A DNA stretch of 64,000 bases from Porphyridium purpureum (GCA_008690995.1 VRMN01000001.1:2976001-3040000); one strand, 5' to 3'; positions 9,561-19,716 are shown, numbered from the stretch's first letter. Notes: generated by a model not told the origin, from the sequence alone. Numbers and translations: made by a program.

Positions 9561-10853
9561 ATGGCGTGCTGTGCGCGCGTGATAGGAGCGTCGTGGACGC
9601 GCGAGTACAGGCCATTTGGTATTGACAATTGCGAGGATGTCTGCGATGTGGAGTTCGCAAGCCTGCAGTGCCGCGCCGTGCAGCGCGCCATGACGTTGAT
9701 CGCAGCATGCGCACCAGAGGAAAAGAGCCAGCCACGGAATGACGCGCTGCAGAGGCTCGCGCGCGTGAGGAAGACAAACGGTTCAGCCCAGAAAGATCGC
9801 TTGTTTGTGGATTTGCTCCTCGGTGCGCGGGGCAGCTGGCAACGCATTTGTCAAAATGCAGCGCCTGATGCAAGCGCGGCACTCGATGCCGCAGACCCGC
9901 AACAGGCCGGAACTACAGCTGCGAGGGAATGCAGGGACTGGATACAGGCCTATCTGGAGCCAGGGTCGTCGCTTCCGCAAGTCGCTCGCGCTCCAAGGAC
10001 AATTCCGAAGTCTGGCATCGCCAGGAAGCAGTTGCGCTCGCCTGAACTTTGGCCCATCGTTACGAAAAATCTTTCCGCTCTTCCTCAGGACATTGTCTTC
10101 GCTTCGGCACTCAAAGCGAAAATGTACGAAATCATGTACGCGCTGTACGAGGCGCAACGAACGAGAGACCGGGAAGACGGGACGGACCAAATGCGCAATG
10201 CAGCACTATTGATGGGAAGTGATTCGGCACGCATTGTTGCGGATGGTTGGGATTGCTCCAGTGCGCAGTCCACAAGCCGGACCCTGAAGGTCGATGAGCT
10301 GTGTAGCTCGATCCCGTCACAAGCCAATCTGACTGCGGATGGACAAAGATGTACCTGCTCGGAGCTTTGTGATGAGGATCCGAGAAGTACAGGTGCACAC
10401 GAACAAACGTGGCACGGCGTGGATGTGTCGAGCTGCGTGACGGCTTTTCTCATGACCTTCTCTGGTGGCAAGGCGCTCACTGGTTCTCCAGTGGCGCATG
10501 CTGTGATGATGTGTGTACATCGTGCCGCAGAACGCTTCGTACGTGATACCAAGCGAACCGGTCTCGATGCCATTGCGGCCGAGCCCAAGACAGAGGTCCA
10601 GGTCGGGCCCGAAATGGCGCAGTATGTGTGTACAGGCCTTGACTGCTTTGTACTGCGCGAACCGTGCGTCATGTGTGCCATGGCGCTGACTCACTCGCGG
10701 ATTCGACGGGTTTTCTTTGCATTTGCCCGCACCGCGAGCAGCGGAGGATTCTATGATGCATCGATTCATGAAGTCAAGGAGCTCAACCATCGCTACTATG
10801 CCATACATCTTGTGCATTTCGATGCGTACGTCGCAGCGCGCAATACTAAGTAG
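9561..10853 (+). CDS. TAD3: tRNA adenosine-34 deaminase, non-catalytic subunit (ADAT3/TAD3)
   Basis: With TAD2, TAD3 forms the eukaryotic enzyme converting A34 to inosine in tRNA anticodons. From the ATG at 9561 the product is 430 residues. The deaminase fold is C-terminal: HAVMMCVHRA near residue 312, then YVCTGLDCFVLREPCVMCAMAL and HSRIRRVFF near 355-385, and ELNHRYYAIHLVHFD at the end. The zinc ligands (His and the PCxxC cysteines) are present, but the catalytic Glu of the HAE motif is replaced by Val (HAV), the hallmark of TAD3 rather than TAD2. The N-terminal 290 residues are divergent. The frame back to 9522 starts on TTG and is not used. The partner TAD2 is not in the window. Confidence 0.88.
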   Translation: MACCARVIGASWTREYRPFGIDNCEDVCDVEFASLQCRAVQRAMTLIAACAPEEKSQPRNDALQRLARVRKTNGSAQKDRLFVDLLLGARGSWQRICQNAAPDASAALDAADPQQAGTTAARECRDWIQAYLEPGSSLPQVARAPRTIPKSGIARKQLRSPELWPIVTKNLSALPQDIVFASALKAKMYEIMYALYEAQRTRDREDGTDQMRNAALLMGSDSARIVADGWDCSSAQSTSRTLKVDELCSSIPSQANLTADGQRCTCSELCDEDPRSTGAHEQTWHGVDVSSCVTAFLMTFSGGKALTGSPVAHAVMMCVHRAAERFVRDTKRTGLDAIAAEPKTEVQVGPEMAQYVCTGLDCFVLREPCVMCAMALTHSRIRRVFFAFARTASSGGFYDASIHEVKELNHRYYAIHLVHFDAYVAARNTK

Positions 10854-10955
10854 CCTTTTTTGTGGACAATCTGCGGAGATGACAAGACCAGTCTGTTTCT
10901 TTGTGCCTCTAGTGTTTTTTGACATGATCATCGCGCTTAAAACATACTTCATTCG

Positions 10956-11525
10956 TCAAAAGTAGTCGTCCTGTGCGGCAAGCGGCCACTCTAACTTCTC
11001 ACGGCGGCGAATGGCATCCGCGTCTTGTTTTTGAGCCAGCCGGGCGCGCTCAATTTCATCCGGTGTGACCTGCTGTAGCTTGGCACACAAGAAAACGTCG
11101 CGCGCAGGATCAATCTGGAAAGTCGAGTTGCAGTGAAACGGGCACGAGGGAGGAAAGAAAGATTGTATATACAATGTCAGGTTAGTCTCATCTGTCCAAC
11201 AAACTTCACACGGCAAAATGAATAGAACCACTCATGCCGTCGCCAAGCCGAGTGTTTGTGATGCTTCGAGACAAAGATCAAGACGCACCTCTCCAACAAG
11301 CATGACATTCTCGCCTCGCACTAAGAAGATACCCAACGGCACATCTGCAAATGCATGCTGCACCACCACGCGTTCCGCAGCGTCCTGCAGCACCACATTC
11401 GAATACTGGTCGAACGAGCGCAACTTGCCAACTATGTTCCGCCCGTCGCGCAGGCTCACCATCACACGTTTGTTGAGCTGCTCGGCAAGGCTGCATGCGC
11501 CCACGAGCTTATCGGCACCATCCAT
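10956..11525 (-). CDS. LSM1: U6 snRNA-like Sm protein LSM1, two exons
   Basis: LSM1 is the defining subunit of the cytoplasmic LSM1-7 ring that binds 3' ends of deadenylated mRNA and promotes decapping. Exon 1 (11525-11289) begins at the first ATG and carries the Sm fold: LNKRVMVSLRDGRNIVGKLR, SFDQYSNVVL, and Sm2 block FLVRGENVMLVGE. It ends GAG|gtgcgt. The intron is 174 bp (11288-11115, acceptor ctttccag) and exon 2 (11114-10956) encodes IDPARDVFLCAKLQQVTPDE plus a charged helix ending AAQDDYF. The joined 131-residue product matches usual LSM1 length (about 130), and exon 2 supplies the C-terminal helix typical of LSM1. The stop codon inside the intron shows splicing is needed. Confidence 0.9.
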
Positions 11526-11833
11526 CGCCACAAACCCTCCCGCAGTGCCACCAAGCGCAATTGATCGACCGGGGAGTCCTGGATTCCGCACATCCACTCT
11601 CGAAAAAGTTCACACAGCAAAAAGCGGACGAGTCCTGCGCCCGGAAGGCGGGGGCAGCGTTGGAACGGCCTGGTGACGCATTTTAGATTGCGAGACATGG
11701 TTGGTCGCAAGGGGCTCAATCGCCACCTGTTTTCCTTATGCTGCGCTCCAGCCTTGTGTGAGGCATCGTGACGGTGCTGCCACCGCAACAACACGCAACA
11801 CACACGGCTTTCCAAGAATACTTTACGGGATTG

Positions 11834-13450
11834 TTATCGAAAAGGAGGAAGCGACGGTGACAGAGGTGGCGATGACTGCGCAGATCCTGCCGCGAGGCTC
11901 GTGCAGCGTCCCTGCATGCGCTTCTGATGCTTATTCAAGTTTGACCGCAGCGCAAACTTTCTGTGGCAAGTACATTCAAAGTCTTTCCGCTGCTCATGGA
12001 TCGTTCTGACGTGTGAAGACAAATGTCCAGACTGAGAGAAAGTAAGCGCACATATCTTGCAATTAAAGCGACGCTCTTTCTCGTGAATTGTTCGCGTATG
12101 GCGTCGCAATTCCTTATTTCCTGCGAAAACTTTTGCGCACTGGGCGCACATATACCGCTCCGCACGTGAGGCAGATTCGAGGCAAGAGGCGCCTTCGTCT
12201 GCTCCTGAGGTTGCTGGAGACCAATGCCCAGGCCGGACTGTATTGAGGTCGGCCATCAACCTACTATTCGAGTTATCGGATGAATGTACTGCAGACGTGT
12301 CGTATGAATTCGCGGCTTCAAAGGGACCCCACCTCCGGTCCTTTCCGGAAGCGCCATCCCTTCGAGCGTGTGCTGATTTGGATGCCGCCGCCACGCCATT
12401 CTTAGGGGGTACTTGAAGCATGTCGTGGTCAAACCCGTCTTGCAGGCTCTGCTGAAACATGGCAAAAACGTCTACGTCCTGAGTTGAAGTGCTCCACACA
12501 CCTCCTGCGTGGAGGGGGAGGCCTTGCACCGCATCAGCGCCGGTTCTTTCATTGCCCGCTTGCTCCTTCAACGCCGGCGAGTCCTCCAAAAGGCAACTGC
12601 GACGAGCGAACGCCACCTTACTGGTTCTATGAAAACAAAGCTGCTGCAGCTTCTGATAGTTCGCGTATTCGTGGCCCCAGTAAGCTTTGCAGCTAGTATT
12701 GACTACGTGTGAGAAAGTTCCACGGCCTGCACGGATATCGAGTGTCATCGATGTGGCACCTGGACTGAACGCACGGATACCGTTTCCCCATTCCTCCCAT
12801 GATAAGTCCACCGTCTTTGCAACCTCATCAAACGGTGGTGCGTCTGCCTCGTAAACGACCTTGACAAGCGTCTCGAAAGTGGCGCCGTTTGGACTGGCGG
12901 CAAGGCCCAAAAACTCGTCTACCTGTGGGTGTCCATTGATGTTGCGCTTCAGCATGAAGATTGGCTGACCGTCATGCGTGCGTCCTACCGCCAAGAACCC
13001 GTAACCCTGTGCGGCGCGGAACCCCACAAAGCGAAACGCAGGCCAAAGGGCCGACTCTTGCAGCGGCAGAGCGGTCATCGATGTGAAAAACGCACCATAC
13101 ACAAACGGGCCACGAGAGCCCTGATACAGAAACGCGGCCATTGCCGTTGGATTGAACAACTCGGACGTTGTGGTATCGACCACCAACGCGTTCTGAAAGT
13201 CCTCTCGCGACGGCATGTGCGCGAGGCGACAACCATCCATCTCGCTATCAGCCACCCTTTGTGACGACGGTTCAGAGAGCCTTCGGACTGCCGCCGCTGC
13301 TGCGGCCGCCTCCGCAGCAGCGCCGCCACCGTCATGCGGACTAAACACACGACGCGCGATTGCGCGACCGCCCTCATCGTCCCCCATCAACCAATGGTAA
13401 CACTCATCGCTCAGCGCCAGTCGCAACACGTTATCGGCCAGCTGCGGCAT
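11834..13450 (-). CDS. C2H2 zinc-finger protein, paralogue 1
   Basis: A 538-residue putative nucleic-acid-binding protein. The start is the first ATG at 13450; the frame to 13498 begins TTG. Three zinc fingers lie at about residues 433-515: CAQCAKVFAGNKELRRHTRT, then CKICALTFSQSGHLSSHVRT, then a third, altered finger CTCHRKFALRSNLNKHQKRM ending in GRC, with only one residue between the first two Cys and a terminal Cys in place of His. The N-terminal 230 residues share an uncharacterised region with the neighbouring gene (SDECYHWLMGDDEGGR, FVYGAFFTSMTALPL, WPAFRFVGFRAAQGYGFL). The linker is Ser-rich and disordered. It is a tandem duplicate of the next gene on the same strand. DNA targets are unknown. 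Confidence 0.8.
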   Translation of the reverse strand: MPQLADNVLRLALSDECYHWLMGDDEGGRAIARRVFSPHDGGGAAAEAAAAAAAVRRLSEPSSQRVADSEMDGCRLAHMPSREDFQNALVVDTTTSELFNPTAMAAFLYQGSRGPFVYGAFFTSMTALPLQESALWPAFRFVGFRAAQGYGFLAVGRTHDGQPIFMLKRNINGHPQVDEFLGLAASPNGATFETLVKVVYEADAPPFDEVAKTVDLSWEEWGNGIRAFSPGATSMTLDIRAGRGTFSHVVNTSCKAYWGHEYANYQKLQQLCFHRTSKVAFARRSCLLEDSPALKEQAGNERTGADAVQGLPLHAGGVWSTSTQDVDVFAMFQQSLQDGFDHDMLQVPPKNGVAAASKSAHARRDGASGKDRRWGPFEAANSYDTSAVHSSDNSNSRLMADLNTVRPGHWSPATSGADEGASCLESASRAERYMCAQCAKVFAGNKELRRHTRTIHEKERRFNCKICALTFSQSGHLSSHVRTIHEQRKDFECTCHRKFALRSNLNKHQKRMQGRCTSLAAGSAQSSPPLSPSLPPFR

Positions 13451-13687
13451 CCTCACATTCGCTTGCACGACGAGACCTATGCCTTCACGTGCTTTCAAGC
13501 GTGGCCCGAGCGGTCACACCCTCTTCCTTCTTTTGAAGCAGCCTCGCGTTCCTTGTACACGTGTTTGTCAAACTCGCAAGAACGCAAATCATCCATGTGA
13601 CTGTCAATTTGACTTCGACGCAGCGCTGGGGTAGCCGAATGTATGGAATTGGTGGACTTGTCTGCCTCCCTGTGGAGGACGCACGAT

Positions 13688-13792
13688 ATGAACTGGGCAT
13701 GATCTGGGCGTGATCTGGGCATGAACTGGGCGTGAACTGGGCATGAACTGGGCATGAACTGGGCACGAACTGGGCACGAACTGGGCGCGAAC
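13688..13792. repeat. 11-bp minisatellite (ATGAACTGGGC)n
   Basis: About nine and a half head-to-tail copies of an 11-bp unit, ATGAACTGGGC with variants at positions 1, 2 and 5. It lies between the two zinc-finger paralogues, about 135 bp downstream of paralogue 2. Open frames across it are repeat-driven artefacts. Confidence 0.9.
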
Positions 13793-13927
13793 AAGATGGG
13801 CTAAAGATATCGTACTTATGATACAGGGAAGATTTATCAAGTGCTGGATGACTGCGCTCCGGCTGAGCGGTACTTGGTGAGGCACCGAAAGTGGCGCTCA
13901 ACGTGTATTGAAGTCACTGTGCGCCGG

Positions 13928-15526
13928 TCACGATTTCTCCAAGAGAGATGAATGCTGAGCTTCGCTTTCGCCACCTTCCGCGCATTCAGAGGAGATGGAA
14001 GCAGCAACAAAGAAAGAGGTTGGACATGTCTCTCCTCGACTACACCGTCCCTGCATCCGCCGCACGTGCTTGTTTAAATTTGAGCGAACGCCAAATTTTC
14101 TATGGCACGAGGCACACACAAAGTCTGCTCGAAGCTCGTGAACGCTGCGGACGTGGGTGAGTAGATGGCTGGACTGTGTGAATACTTTGCCGCAGTGCTT
14201 GCACTCGTGCGTTCTTGCACGCTTGTGGTCCGAGCGCAAATGCTGGCGAAGTTCACTTGGCCGTGAAAACCCGCGTCCGCATTCACCGCAACGTTGGGTT
14301 TGCGAGTGAGCATTAGGGGAACGGTCCACGTTGCGAATGATTGATTCTGGCTCGATTCCGTGCACAGTGTCGGCGTCGTTGCTCGAATGCGACGAATCAA
14401 GTACATTCATGAGTTCCTCCAGAGTATATTGGCTACCAAGATCGGCGCCATTCCAAAAGGATTCGGCTGAGATCCAATCGATGCCGAGCAATTGATACAA
14501 GCCCAATGGCACACTGCGTTGCGGCGCAGATATCCTACTCACTCGATCCAGAAACAATGCCTTGAGCTTGGGGAATTCAGGATAGTGTGAGCCAGTCACG
14601 GCGCCTAGCGCGAAGGGCGCCTTTTTCGAAAAAAGTTCCTCATCCTGGCCTGTGCGAATCGATATGAAGAACAGCGGGCTGTTCACACGCATCCGATTCC
14701 GCGACTCGATAAGACTTTGTGCCCAAACGGCCCAGGTAACCGGCTCGGCAAGCTGCGCGTCGCTAAAAAGTGCGCCGGCTTTGTGCCTCCATTCTTGCGC
14801 CCGCGCAGAACTGCACAGAGGCTCACAGGCACCGACAGATTCAAGCGCTTCAGCGCGCGTCTCTGGCGGCGAGCCGCTGACGTTCGAGTCGACATGGTCC
14901 GCGGCGTCGACAGAGCGGTCAGCAGGTTGAATAGAGACACGTAAATCAAACGCTACGCGCGTACCGTGGTAGCGTAGGTTGTGGTACTGATCCATTGCGA
15001 CCTTGCCAGAGTTGAGCGAGCGACTGAGTAAGGTAATAGGCAGTCCGTCTGAGTCGTGGCCCACGCACAGATATCCGTACCCCGCGCGCATGCGAAAACC
15101 CACGAAGCGATATGCTGGCCACGCGGTAACACCTGGCTTGAGCGGCAACACGCAGGCGTTCGTGAACATGGTGCCCAGTACGAAGCGTCCGACCTGTCCC
15201 TGAGGAAAGTAGACCGCACACAAGTTGGGACTAAGCGACGTGAAGTCTGCGTCGACAATGACCGCGGCATTCATCTCTGCCTGCGTGGGCACGTAGCTAA
15301 GGCGCGACTCGGACTCGTTGCTGCAGTCTGCCACAAGCGCAGCACCATGCCACTCCGGCTTTGCTGCCGCCGGTGGCGAGCGTGTCACGCCGCCAAACAT
15401 GCGCTCCGACAGCCGCGCGCCCGCGGCGTCACCAAAGAGCCATTCGTAGCAGTGGTCGCTCTGCGCAATCTTGAGTATCCGCTCGGCAGTGCGCGCAGAC
15501 GCCGACCCGCTGCCTACCGCGGCCAT
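13928..15526 (-). CDS. C2H2 zinc-finger protein, paralogue 2
   Basis: A 533-residue paralogue of the preceding zinc-finger protein, same strand, separated by about 480 bp. Start is the first ATG at 15526; the open frame to 15601 starts GTG. N-terminal region shared with its neighbour: SDHCYEWLFGDAAGAR, GTMFTNACVLPLK, WPAYRFVGFRMRAGYGYL. Three fingers at about residues 412-495: CGECGRGFSRPSELRQHLRS, CKHCGKVFTQSSHLLTHVRS, then CASCHRKFGVRSNLNKHVRR ending GRC. In this copy finger 3 keeps two residues between its first cysteines but also ends in Cys, so C2HC is the likely ancestral state of that finger. No other domain is recognisable. The pair probably arose by local duplication followed by strong divergence. 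Confidence 0.8.
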   Translation of the reverse strand: MAAVGSGSASARTAERILKIAQSDHCYEWLFGDAAGARLSERMFGGVTRSPPAAAKPEWHGAALVADCSNESESRLSYVPTQAEMNAAVIVDADFTSLSPNLCAVYFPQGQVGRFVLGTMFTNACVLPLKPGVTAWPAYRFVGFRMRAGYGYLCVGHDSDGLPITLLSRSLNSGKVAMDQYHNLRYHGTRVAFDLRVSIQPADRSVDAADHVDSNVSGSPPETRAEALESVGACEPLCSSARAQEWRHKAGALFSDAQLAEPVTWAVWAQSLIESRNRMRVNSPLFFISIRTGQDEELFSKKAPFALGAVTGSHYPEFPKLKALFLDRVSRISAPQRSVPLGLYQLLGIDWISAESFWNGADLGSQYTLEELMNVLDSSHSSNDADTVHGIEPESIIRNVDRSPNAHSQTQRCGECGRGFSRPSELRQHLRSDHKRARTHECKHCGKVFTQSSHLLTHVRSVHELRADFVCASCHRKFGVRSNLNKHVRRMQGRCSRGETCPTSFFVAASISSECAEGGESEAQHSSLLEKS

Positions 15527-17446
15527 CCCGTCATGATCCGGTGCACATCCACACGTCGCGTATTCCTCGCCACCCTCGTCCAATCTCGCTTCCACCCACA
15601 CGCAAGTTCCGTTGCAGTCACTTGACCATCTTCATCAACACAATCGTTACCCAACATGCGCAACGCTCCTTTCCGCGCTATGGCGGAATGGGCACCAAAT
15701 TCACGATGAGACGAGGCAGTTGCGTGCGGATTGTGTCGGACGTTGGGTGTCGGGTGTCTGCCACACGCAAGACGCCGAAAAGCGCGTCGCGCTGAGCCAG
15801 AAACCTGCAGCCGCGAGTATCGGCGCACAGCCGCAGCCGCAGCAAGAGCAGCGGCGGGTGCGCGCGACGCAGTGCAACCTGCACTTGCACGCGGACACTC
15901 ACACATCGAGTGGTGTCAACGAGACTACGGCCCAGACCATTCCGTCACACGCTCCGCACGCAACCCCGTTCTGCGCGTCCCACGCAGTTCACACACAAAA
16001 AAGCACACAAACACACACACACGCGTTACTCACTTTTCCAAACAAAAGTCACGTGTTTTCTGCTACGACGCTGGAACTTCATCATCATCATCATCATCAG
16101 AGCACATGAAATTTGAAGATCAGGTACAGTTTGTACAGCTGGTGAGGTGCGGCGCTGAATGAATTTTTTCCTTCTGGATTGCACAGCGGCCGCTTTACAG
16201 GAGTAGACGCTAATGCCGTTCATAGAAGAAGCGGGCTGGTTGGTGAGGCTAAAATTCACCACCGATGTGGGCCGCTGTTGCGTGGTGGAATATTGCCACA
16301 TGAAGACGGTACGTGACCGGAAACGATCGTCCACCCAGTAAAAAAGAACGGCACGCTTGCCAGGTTTCAGACTGTTGCGGCACGCGATCACATATCGCGT
16401 CTCCAGTAGCTTGCACTTGTCCAGTCGCGAGCCGCACGCCGTTCCGAATGCTTCCGCGGAGGGACTGTGAAACGATTTCGCCGTAGCGGGCTCATGGCCG
16501 CGCAGGATGCCGCCGTCCGCTCAGCGCGATGCCCCGTGCCCGAGCTCGTGATCGAGCCGCAGGTTTTCGAACACAGATCTTGGAGTCGCTCGGCGGCATG
16601 AAGCCGGCTCCTCTCGGTGCAGGCAGCTCCTCGCGCGCGCTTTGTGGCGTATGGCATATCCCGGCAGTACCGGTGGTCGCCGACCGCGCCAGCATGCTCT
16701 GCGATATGGAGTCGGGGCCTCTGTTCGTGGCTACCGCTGGACGCGCACCCATGAACGGACACAAGACGTCCCTGGGTGCCGGTGAACTCTAATGCATGGA
16801 CCCTTTTGAGCGAGTTCTGCCAGTCAACGACGTGATCTTGCAAGACATTCTTGACACCCGCGACAGTCTAGCCCATCCCTCTGTGACATTTGACCCGATG
16901 CGAGCGCTCGGCCTGGCCGACGTGCGGTCTGGGGCGCCGGCGTGCGGTCTGGGGCGCTGGGTGCGTTGCAGCGGACGCGCTGCACCGGAGCGCGCCGTGG
17001 CGCTATCGCACATCGCACGGACAAGAGCGAGCAGGACGGCCGTTCCATGTGGCATGCGGCTCTGCAGCCGTCGTTCTCGCGCGAGTCTGCGCACCTCACT
17101 GCTTGGCAGGTCACGACGCGCCAGATGCATGCACTGTACACCCCGAAGGGTTATCTGCAGTCACTTAACCGCCTGAGCGCGTATGCTGAAGTAGGCGGAG
17201 TACTGGCAGGAGTCTCCAGGTGGAGCGTTGCATACTGCCGCGTGCTGCTATGCAACGCGCGCCGCTCAATCAGCGCGGTGTGTCTAGCTCCGCGTCAAAC
17301 TATGAGGATAGGCGCGTGTCTCGCACGCACAGACAGGCAGTGAGGTGCGTGTTGCTTTGTGGTTTGGAGGTGAGACCGCAGTGGTTTTGAGGGGGGCGGG
17401 AGAGACACTCAGAGGGACTCCGAGTGGCAGTTAACGCAAGCCCATC
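15527..17446. other. Long stretch with no settled gene, microsatellite and candidate exons
   Basis: An ATC trinucleotide microsatellite lies at about 16080-16100, with GTACAGTT and TGTACAG at 16124-16137. On the minus strand about 16490-16120 is open and protein-like (KCKLLETRYVIACRNSLKPG, AVLFYWVDDRF) but lacks an ATG; it could be a downstream exon of a minus-strand gene beginning near 16764. A directly repeated 20-mer occurs at about 16920-16959. CACTGTAC occurs at 17132-17139, 308 bp before the sulfotransferase ATG. I could not build a consistent splice model. Confidence 0.4.
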
Positions 17447-19039
17447 ATGGTGGGCGTGAAGAGCTTGCCACGCTTTTGGCAAGACGGGCGCGTCCCTCGT
17501 TGGGTCATCTGGTGGGCTGGCTGTACGACCGCGCTCGCACTAGTGGGCGGAGCGCTCGTACGGCCACGCGGCGGCGCCGCGCTTGAGACATGGCGTCTCG
17601 GGCGCGTAGAATCCGGACGGTTTTCGGCTACGCCGCCATGGTCGTCGTACAATCCCCGCGCGTTTGTGCATTTTGACTTGTGCACGGACTTTGAGGCAGT
17701 GCTTGATCAGAATTGGAGCCCGCGCGACCTGGAGCTCACGCTTTTCGACCTGAAAAGCAACATCTCCAAGATGAAACCGCAGGAAGTATCTCTGCGGCGC
17801 AGGCAGCTCGCATGCCTGTTCTGGCAGCTGCACGACGCGTATGCAGCCGCACACATCGAGATGGACCCGGCGCTGCTCACGCTGCTGCATGACGTGATGA
17901 TGGATTACTGGAGATCATACCGGGACCGGGCGCGGAGGAAACTTTGGATGTATCACTTCCACATCAGCAAGGCCGGCGGTACGCACTTTTGTCGAGTGGC
18001 CAGGCGCAACGGCTGCACGGAGCCCGGCGTGGTTAACACACCCCATGCAATACCCGCAACGAACTGCCTGGCAAAGGATCTGGGGGACGGGCCGAGCTGG
18101 AACCCAGGGAATGTGGGCAGGCTGCCGAATGCAAGCGAAGGTCACCGGTCATGCCGCGGGCGAAAAGAGTATCTGACCGCCGTGGGAGTGAATTATGAGG
18201 CAAATGAAAAGTGGGCCAGCGCACCAGACGACGACCCTACTTGCTCAGACGATGCTTTATCGTACACTGTTCTGCGCGATCCCGTGGAGCGCACAGTTTC
18301 CATGCTGTCCAATTCGAAACCGTCCCTTATTGTGGACCACGTGTGTCCCGGAGTTGACCCGCAGAACCAGTCTCGCGTGGTGTTCGATCCGGAATGTGTC
18401 CTGGAGCTGAAGTACTATTCGACTGACAACTACCAGGTGCGTATGCTGGGAGGCTTTCAGGCAGCGAACCGGCCGCTAGGGGGTGTTCTGGATGAGGACG
18501 TGAATCAGGCAAAGCGTCTGACGCGAATGCTGGACACCCTCTTCATTCAGCACGGAGGCGAACCGCAGTTTATGGCTTCGGATAGTTCGCACTTGGCGCT
18601 TGGGCTCGGCTTTGATGTCTTCCGCAACATGACGGTGCACAAGCGCAAGGAAGCGCACGGTTGGAGCGTGGAAGACTTTATGTTCACGGATCATCACTAT
18701 GAGGTTCTGAGGAAGCGGAATGAAAAGGACTACGAACTTTTTAGGTATGGCTTTGCTCTGTGGGAGCTGGACCATTTCTTGATGCACCACACCGAACTGG
18801 TGTGCGCACAAACCCTAGGGGCAGGTGTTAAAGTCCCATACGCGGGCTCACTGACCTGCAAAATGCTGCACGCAGATGTTGACCCGCTGCGACAGGGCCC
18901 CGGCCGTTTCCCGAAAGGGATTGATCACGCCACAACCGGGATGTGGAGGCCGTCTTCGTGCGGCTGTGGGTTTGTTGGGCATTCGCACGTTCCTAGGCCG
19001 GAATGTCTGGACGACTTTGTACAGCTGCTGCCGCATTGA
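17447..19039 (+). CDS. Golgi-type sulfotransferase-like protein
   Basis: Carbohydrate sulfotransferases transfer sulfate from PAPS to sugars in the Golgi lumen. The 530-residue product has a type II topology: short basic N terminus, one membrane anchor at about residues 19-41, and a lumenal domain. A 5'-phosphosulfate-binding loop is visible as YHFHISKAGGTHFCRV near residue 170 and a 3'-phosphate site as YTVLRDPVERTVSMLSN near 271, both typical of the sulfotransferase-2 superfamily. Many cysteines in the lumenal part fit disulfide bonding. The exact acceptor cannot be read from sequence; sulfated cell-surface polysaccharide is a reasonable guess for a red alga. The ATG at 17447 is the first of the frame and immediately precedes the anchor. 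Confidence 0.75.
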   Translation: MVGVKSLPRFWQDGRVPRWVIWWAGCTTALALVGGALVRPRGGAALETWRLGRVESGRFSATPPWSSYNPRAFVHFDLCTDFEAVLDQNWSPRDLELTLFDLKSNISKMKPQEVSLRRRQLACLFWQLHDAYAAAHIEMDPALLTLLHDVMMDYWRSYRDRARRKLWMYHFHISKAGGTHFCRVARRNGCTEPGVVNTPHAIPATNCLAKDLGDGPSWNPGNVGRLPNASEGHRSCRGRKEYLTAVGVNYEANEKWASAPDDDPTCSDDALSYTVLRDPVERTVSMLSNSKPSLIVDHVCPGVDPQNQSRVVFDPECVLELKYYSTDNYQVRMLGGFQAANRPLGGVLDEDVNQAKRLTRMLDTLFIQHGGEPQFMASDSSHLALGLGFDVFRNMTVHKRKEAHGWSVEDFMFTDHHYEVLRKRNEKDYELFRYGFALWELDHFLMHHTELVCAQTLGAGVKVPYAGSLTCKMLHADVDPLRQGPGRFPKGIDHATTGMWRPSSCGCGFVGHSHVPRPECLDDFVQLLPH

Positions 19040-19428
19040 ATAGGAAGCGTGAGAATCCGAGGGGGTCGGCTTGTTTGCGTGCGCAACATATTTCCTGCGT
19101 CCAGGCCATGACTATTCACCCGTGGCAGAATACGGCCTAGAAGGCGTGGAAAATACCAGTGCCGGTAGCGAGTGTGCGCGCGTTGGTGCCGCACCGACGC
19201 TGGTCGATGCTTTACAGAATCATGCGGCAGCAAGTCGCACTACTGCTCTTATTTCAGAAGTGTTTGTGTTCACAACGTAAACGTGATTTTTCTTTCAGAG
19301 AGCAAGAAAGCGGGAGAGCGGGTTGGAGCGCTTTGGTGGTGTGAGAGGGAAGGGAGTGTGGCGAGAGCGATTGGAGGGGTGGGAGCATTTGAGCGGGGAG
19401 GGAGCGAGAGCGCGCGAGAGGCTGCGGG
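19040..19428. other. Intergenic region upstream of a small gene
   Basis: Between the sulfotransferase and the small membrane protein. Purine-rich from about 19310 to 19430 (GGGAG-type runs). No convincing gene. Confidence 0.4.
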
Positions 19429-19716
19429 ATGGCGGGAGTGTTGGGACGGTGGGGAAGCGTGGTCCGCGCGGGCGCGCAAGCGTCGCGCGCGCCACGGGCA
19501 CAGATCCAAGTCCAGTCGCGCAGGAACATGGCGGGTGGAGGCGACCACGGACACGAAAAGATTTCGTGGGCCGATTATAGGGCGGGCAAGTACACGCTTC
19601 AGGAGTGGCAGGACGCAAACCGCCCGATCATTGTGGGAATTGTTTTCGCTGCGTCGGCTTTATTGTACGTGGTCTTGAAGCCCAAGAAGAAGCAGGCGCC
19701 GCCAACCAGCGAGTAG
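19429..19716 (+). CDS. Small single-pass membrane protein, probably mitochondrial
   Basis: A 95-residue protein I cannot name. The N-terminal 35 residues are Arg/Ala/Gln-rich with no acidic residue, resembling a mitochondrial presequence. They are followed by a soluble His-containing segment (GGGDHGHEKISWADYRAGKY), then EWQDANRP and one membrane helix IIVGIVFAASALLYVVL ending in a lysine-rich tail KPKKKQ. The size and layout recall accessory subunits of respiratory complexes (for example small complex I or IV subunits), but no diagnostic motif is present. The ATG at 19429 is the first of the frame; an internal ATG follows the presequence-like part. Composition and placement between regular genes suggest it is real. 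Confidence 0.6.
   Translation: MAGVLGRWGSVVRAGAQASRAPRAQIQVQSRRNMAGGGDHGHEKISWADYRAGKYTLQEWQDANRPIIVGIVFAASALLYVVLKPKKKQAPPTSE

Noticed and set aside
13688-13792. Possible CRISPR array
   Set aside because: Units are 11 bp, head-to-tail, with no spacers; it is a minisatellite.
13495-13901. Repeat-encoded minus-strand frames over the minisatellite
   Set aside because: They only translate the 11-bp repeat into a periodic peptide.
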